A stretch of DNA of 23,568 nt from Roseimarinus sp035271585 (GTDB lineage Bacteria > Bacteroidota > Bacteroidia > Bacteroidales > Prolixibacteraceae). The stretch is taken from NCBI GenBank assembly GCA_035271585.1, contig DATERL010000092.1, forward strand, positions 1 through 23,568. The letters are read 5' to 3'. The notes beneath the pieces are model-generated. The model was not told the DNA's origin. It was given only the letters and a program-made list of their open reading frames with translations, and made no database searches. Shown here one piece after another: positions 23,078-23,568 of the stretch; within the stretch, counting starts at the first letter, position 1; the number at the start of each line of letters is the position of its first letter. Position numbers and translations under genes: made by a program.

Positions 23078-23246
23078 ATCTCTTCTTTTTTAATTCCCTA
23101 ATTCCGTCTGCAACAGGCTTATAATCTCCAAAGTGTTCGTCGCTTTCAAGTTTTTGAATCCTGAATAATATTTTTGCTTTGGCTCTTAAATCTTTCAATT
23201 TTCGTAGCCATTTGTCAAATTCAACTGTTTTTTCAATAAAGTACAT
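23058..23246 (-). pseudogene. HigB/RelE-type toxin, C-terminally truncated
   Basis: 62 residues that match the first two thirds of the 'addiction module killer protein' family: VEFDKWLRKLKDLRAKAKILFRI near the start and DYKPVADGIREL after. Family members are about 95-105 residues and continue with a strand containing a Y-G-x-G-Y-R-like segment and a C-terminal helix. Here the frame runs after GIREL straight into the antitoxin's ribosome-binding site and start (KKKRYGSFKI, stop). About 35-40 residues, including likely catalytic ones, are missing. A deletion between the conserved GIREL and the antitoxin leader explains this. Toxicity is probably lost. Confidence 0.75.
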
Positions 23247-23269
23247 TTCTAAGTGTATTCATTTGGATA

Positions 23270-23297
23270 CAAAATTAGGTGATCTTTTCGAATCAAA
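23270..23297 (-). promoter_or_regulatory. promoter of the toxin-antitoxin remnant
   Basis: The minus strand has TTTG at 23294-23297, 16 bases, then TAATTTTG at 23270-23277, followed 23 bases later by the toxin ATG. The operon promoter seems intact, so the antitoxin is probably still transcribed. Confidence 0.5.
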
Positions 23298-23568
23298 AAA
23301 GTCTTTGTGTGGTTATTTGCGACGTCATTTTAAATGTATCACAAGGTGTATTATTTTAACACGTAGAATTGTACGCTCGTTATTCATATTGTAATTAAAA
23401 ACCCACCGAGCTATTAATAACTATTTTAGTAACCATTCAGTCGGTTTGTTTTTCAATACGTATTTTGTTCAAAAGAATAGTTTTAAGGCCGATAGAACAT
23501 CAATTCTTTGTAAAAAATGGTTGATCGGCCTTGGTTTTATAGTTATCAATTATCCCCAGGGTTAATCC
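23298..23568. other. gene-free right end with an inverted repeat
   Basis: No open frame with coding character. A nine-base inverted repeat AAGGCCGAT (23485-23493) / ATCGGCCTT (23524-23532) encloses 30 bases and is followed by TGGTTTTATAG. It could be a weak terminator of a gene beyond the edge or an end of a small element. A looser ACCGA/TCGGT pair lies at 23405-23445. Confidence 0.45.

Overview
The window is about 23.6 kb of chromosome from a member of the Bacteroidota, probably class Bacteroidia. Four things point there: roughly 40% GC, repeated -7 boxes of the Bacteroidota type TAnnTTTG (often TATTTTTG), a secreted glycosidase ending in a type IX secretion (T9SS) sorting domain, and the neighbourhood alaS / M23 peptidase / MerR / Nif3-like / C4 zinc-ribbon. 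Most of it is housekeeping. Toxin-antitoxin genes lie near both ends and an inducible-mutagenesis cassette sits in the middle.

Left part (1-7560). A HepT/MntA toxin-antitoxin pair (minus strand, hepT cut by the window edge) is followed by nfnB and nfnA (minus), the two subunits of an electron-bifurcating ferredoxin:NADP+ oxidoreductase-like flavoprotein. Next on the plus strand are a large SNF2-family ATPase, argB (glutamate-derivative kinase of arginine synthesis) and rplS (ribosomal protein L19), which ends in a strong terminator.

Middle (7517-17989). A minus-strand cluster M23 peptidase - MerR regulator - Nif3-like protein - C4 zinc-ribbon coiled-coil protein (10793 down to 7570) is divergent from alaS. 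A shared bidirectional terminator separates alaS from the minus-strand umuD-umuC operon (translesion polymerase and its self-cleaving partner). Further along are rny (RNase Y), a possible small structured RNA, zapA and a small coiled-coil protein, all minus.

Right part (18112-23568). On the plus strand are a secreted M23 peptidase, a secreted GH5 glycosidase with a T9SS tail and an XRE-S24 (LexA/UmuD-fold) regulator. A tRNA-Gly(CCC) lies between the last two on the minus strand. Then comes a minus-strand HigB/HigA-type addiction module whose toxin has lost its C-terminal third while the antitoxin is intact. The last 320 bases hold no gene.

I did not find a clear new multi-gene system. The observations most worth a second look are the collapsed addiction module, the structured RNA candidate between zapA and rny, the S24 regulator with a perfect palindrome at its promoter as a possible SOS regulator of umuDC, and the unusual T-loop base in tRNA-Gly.
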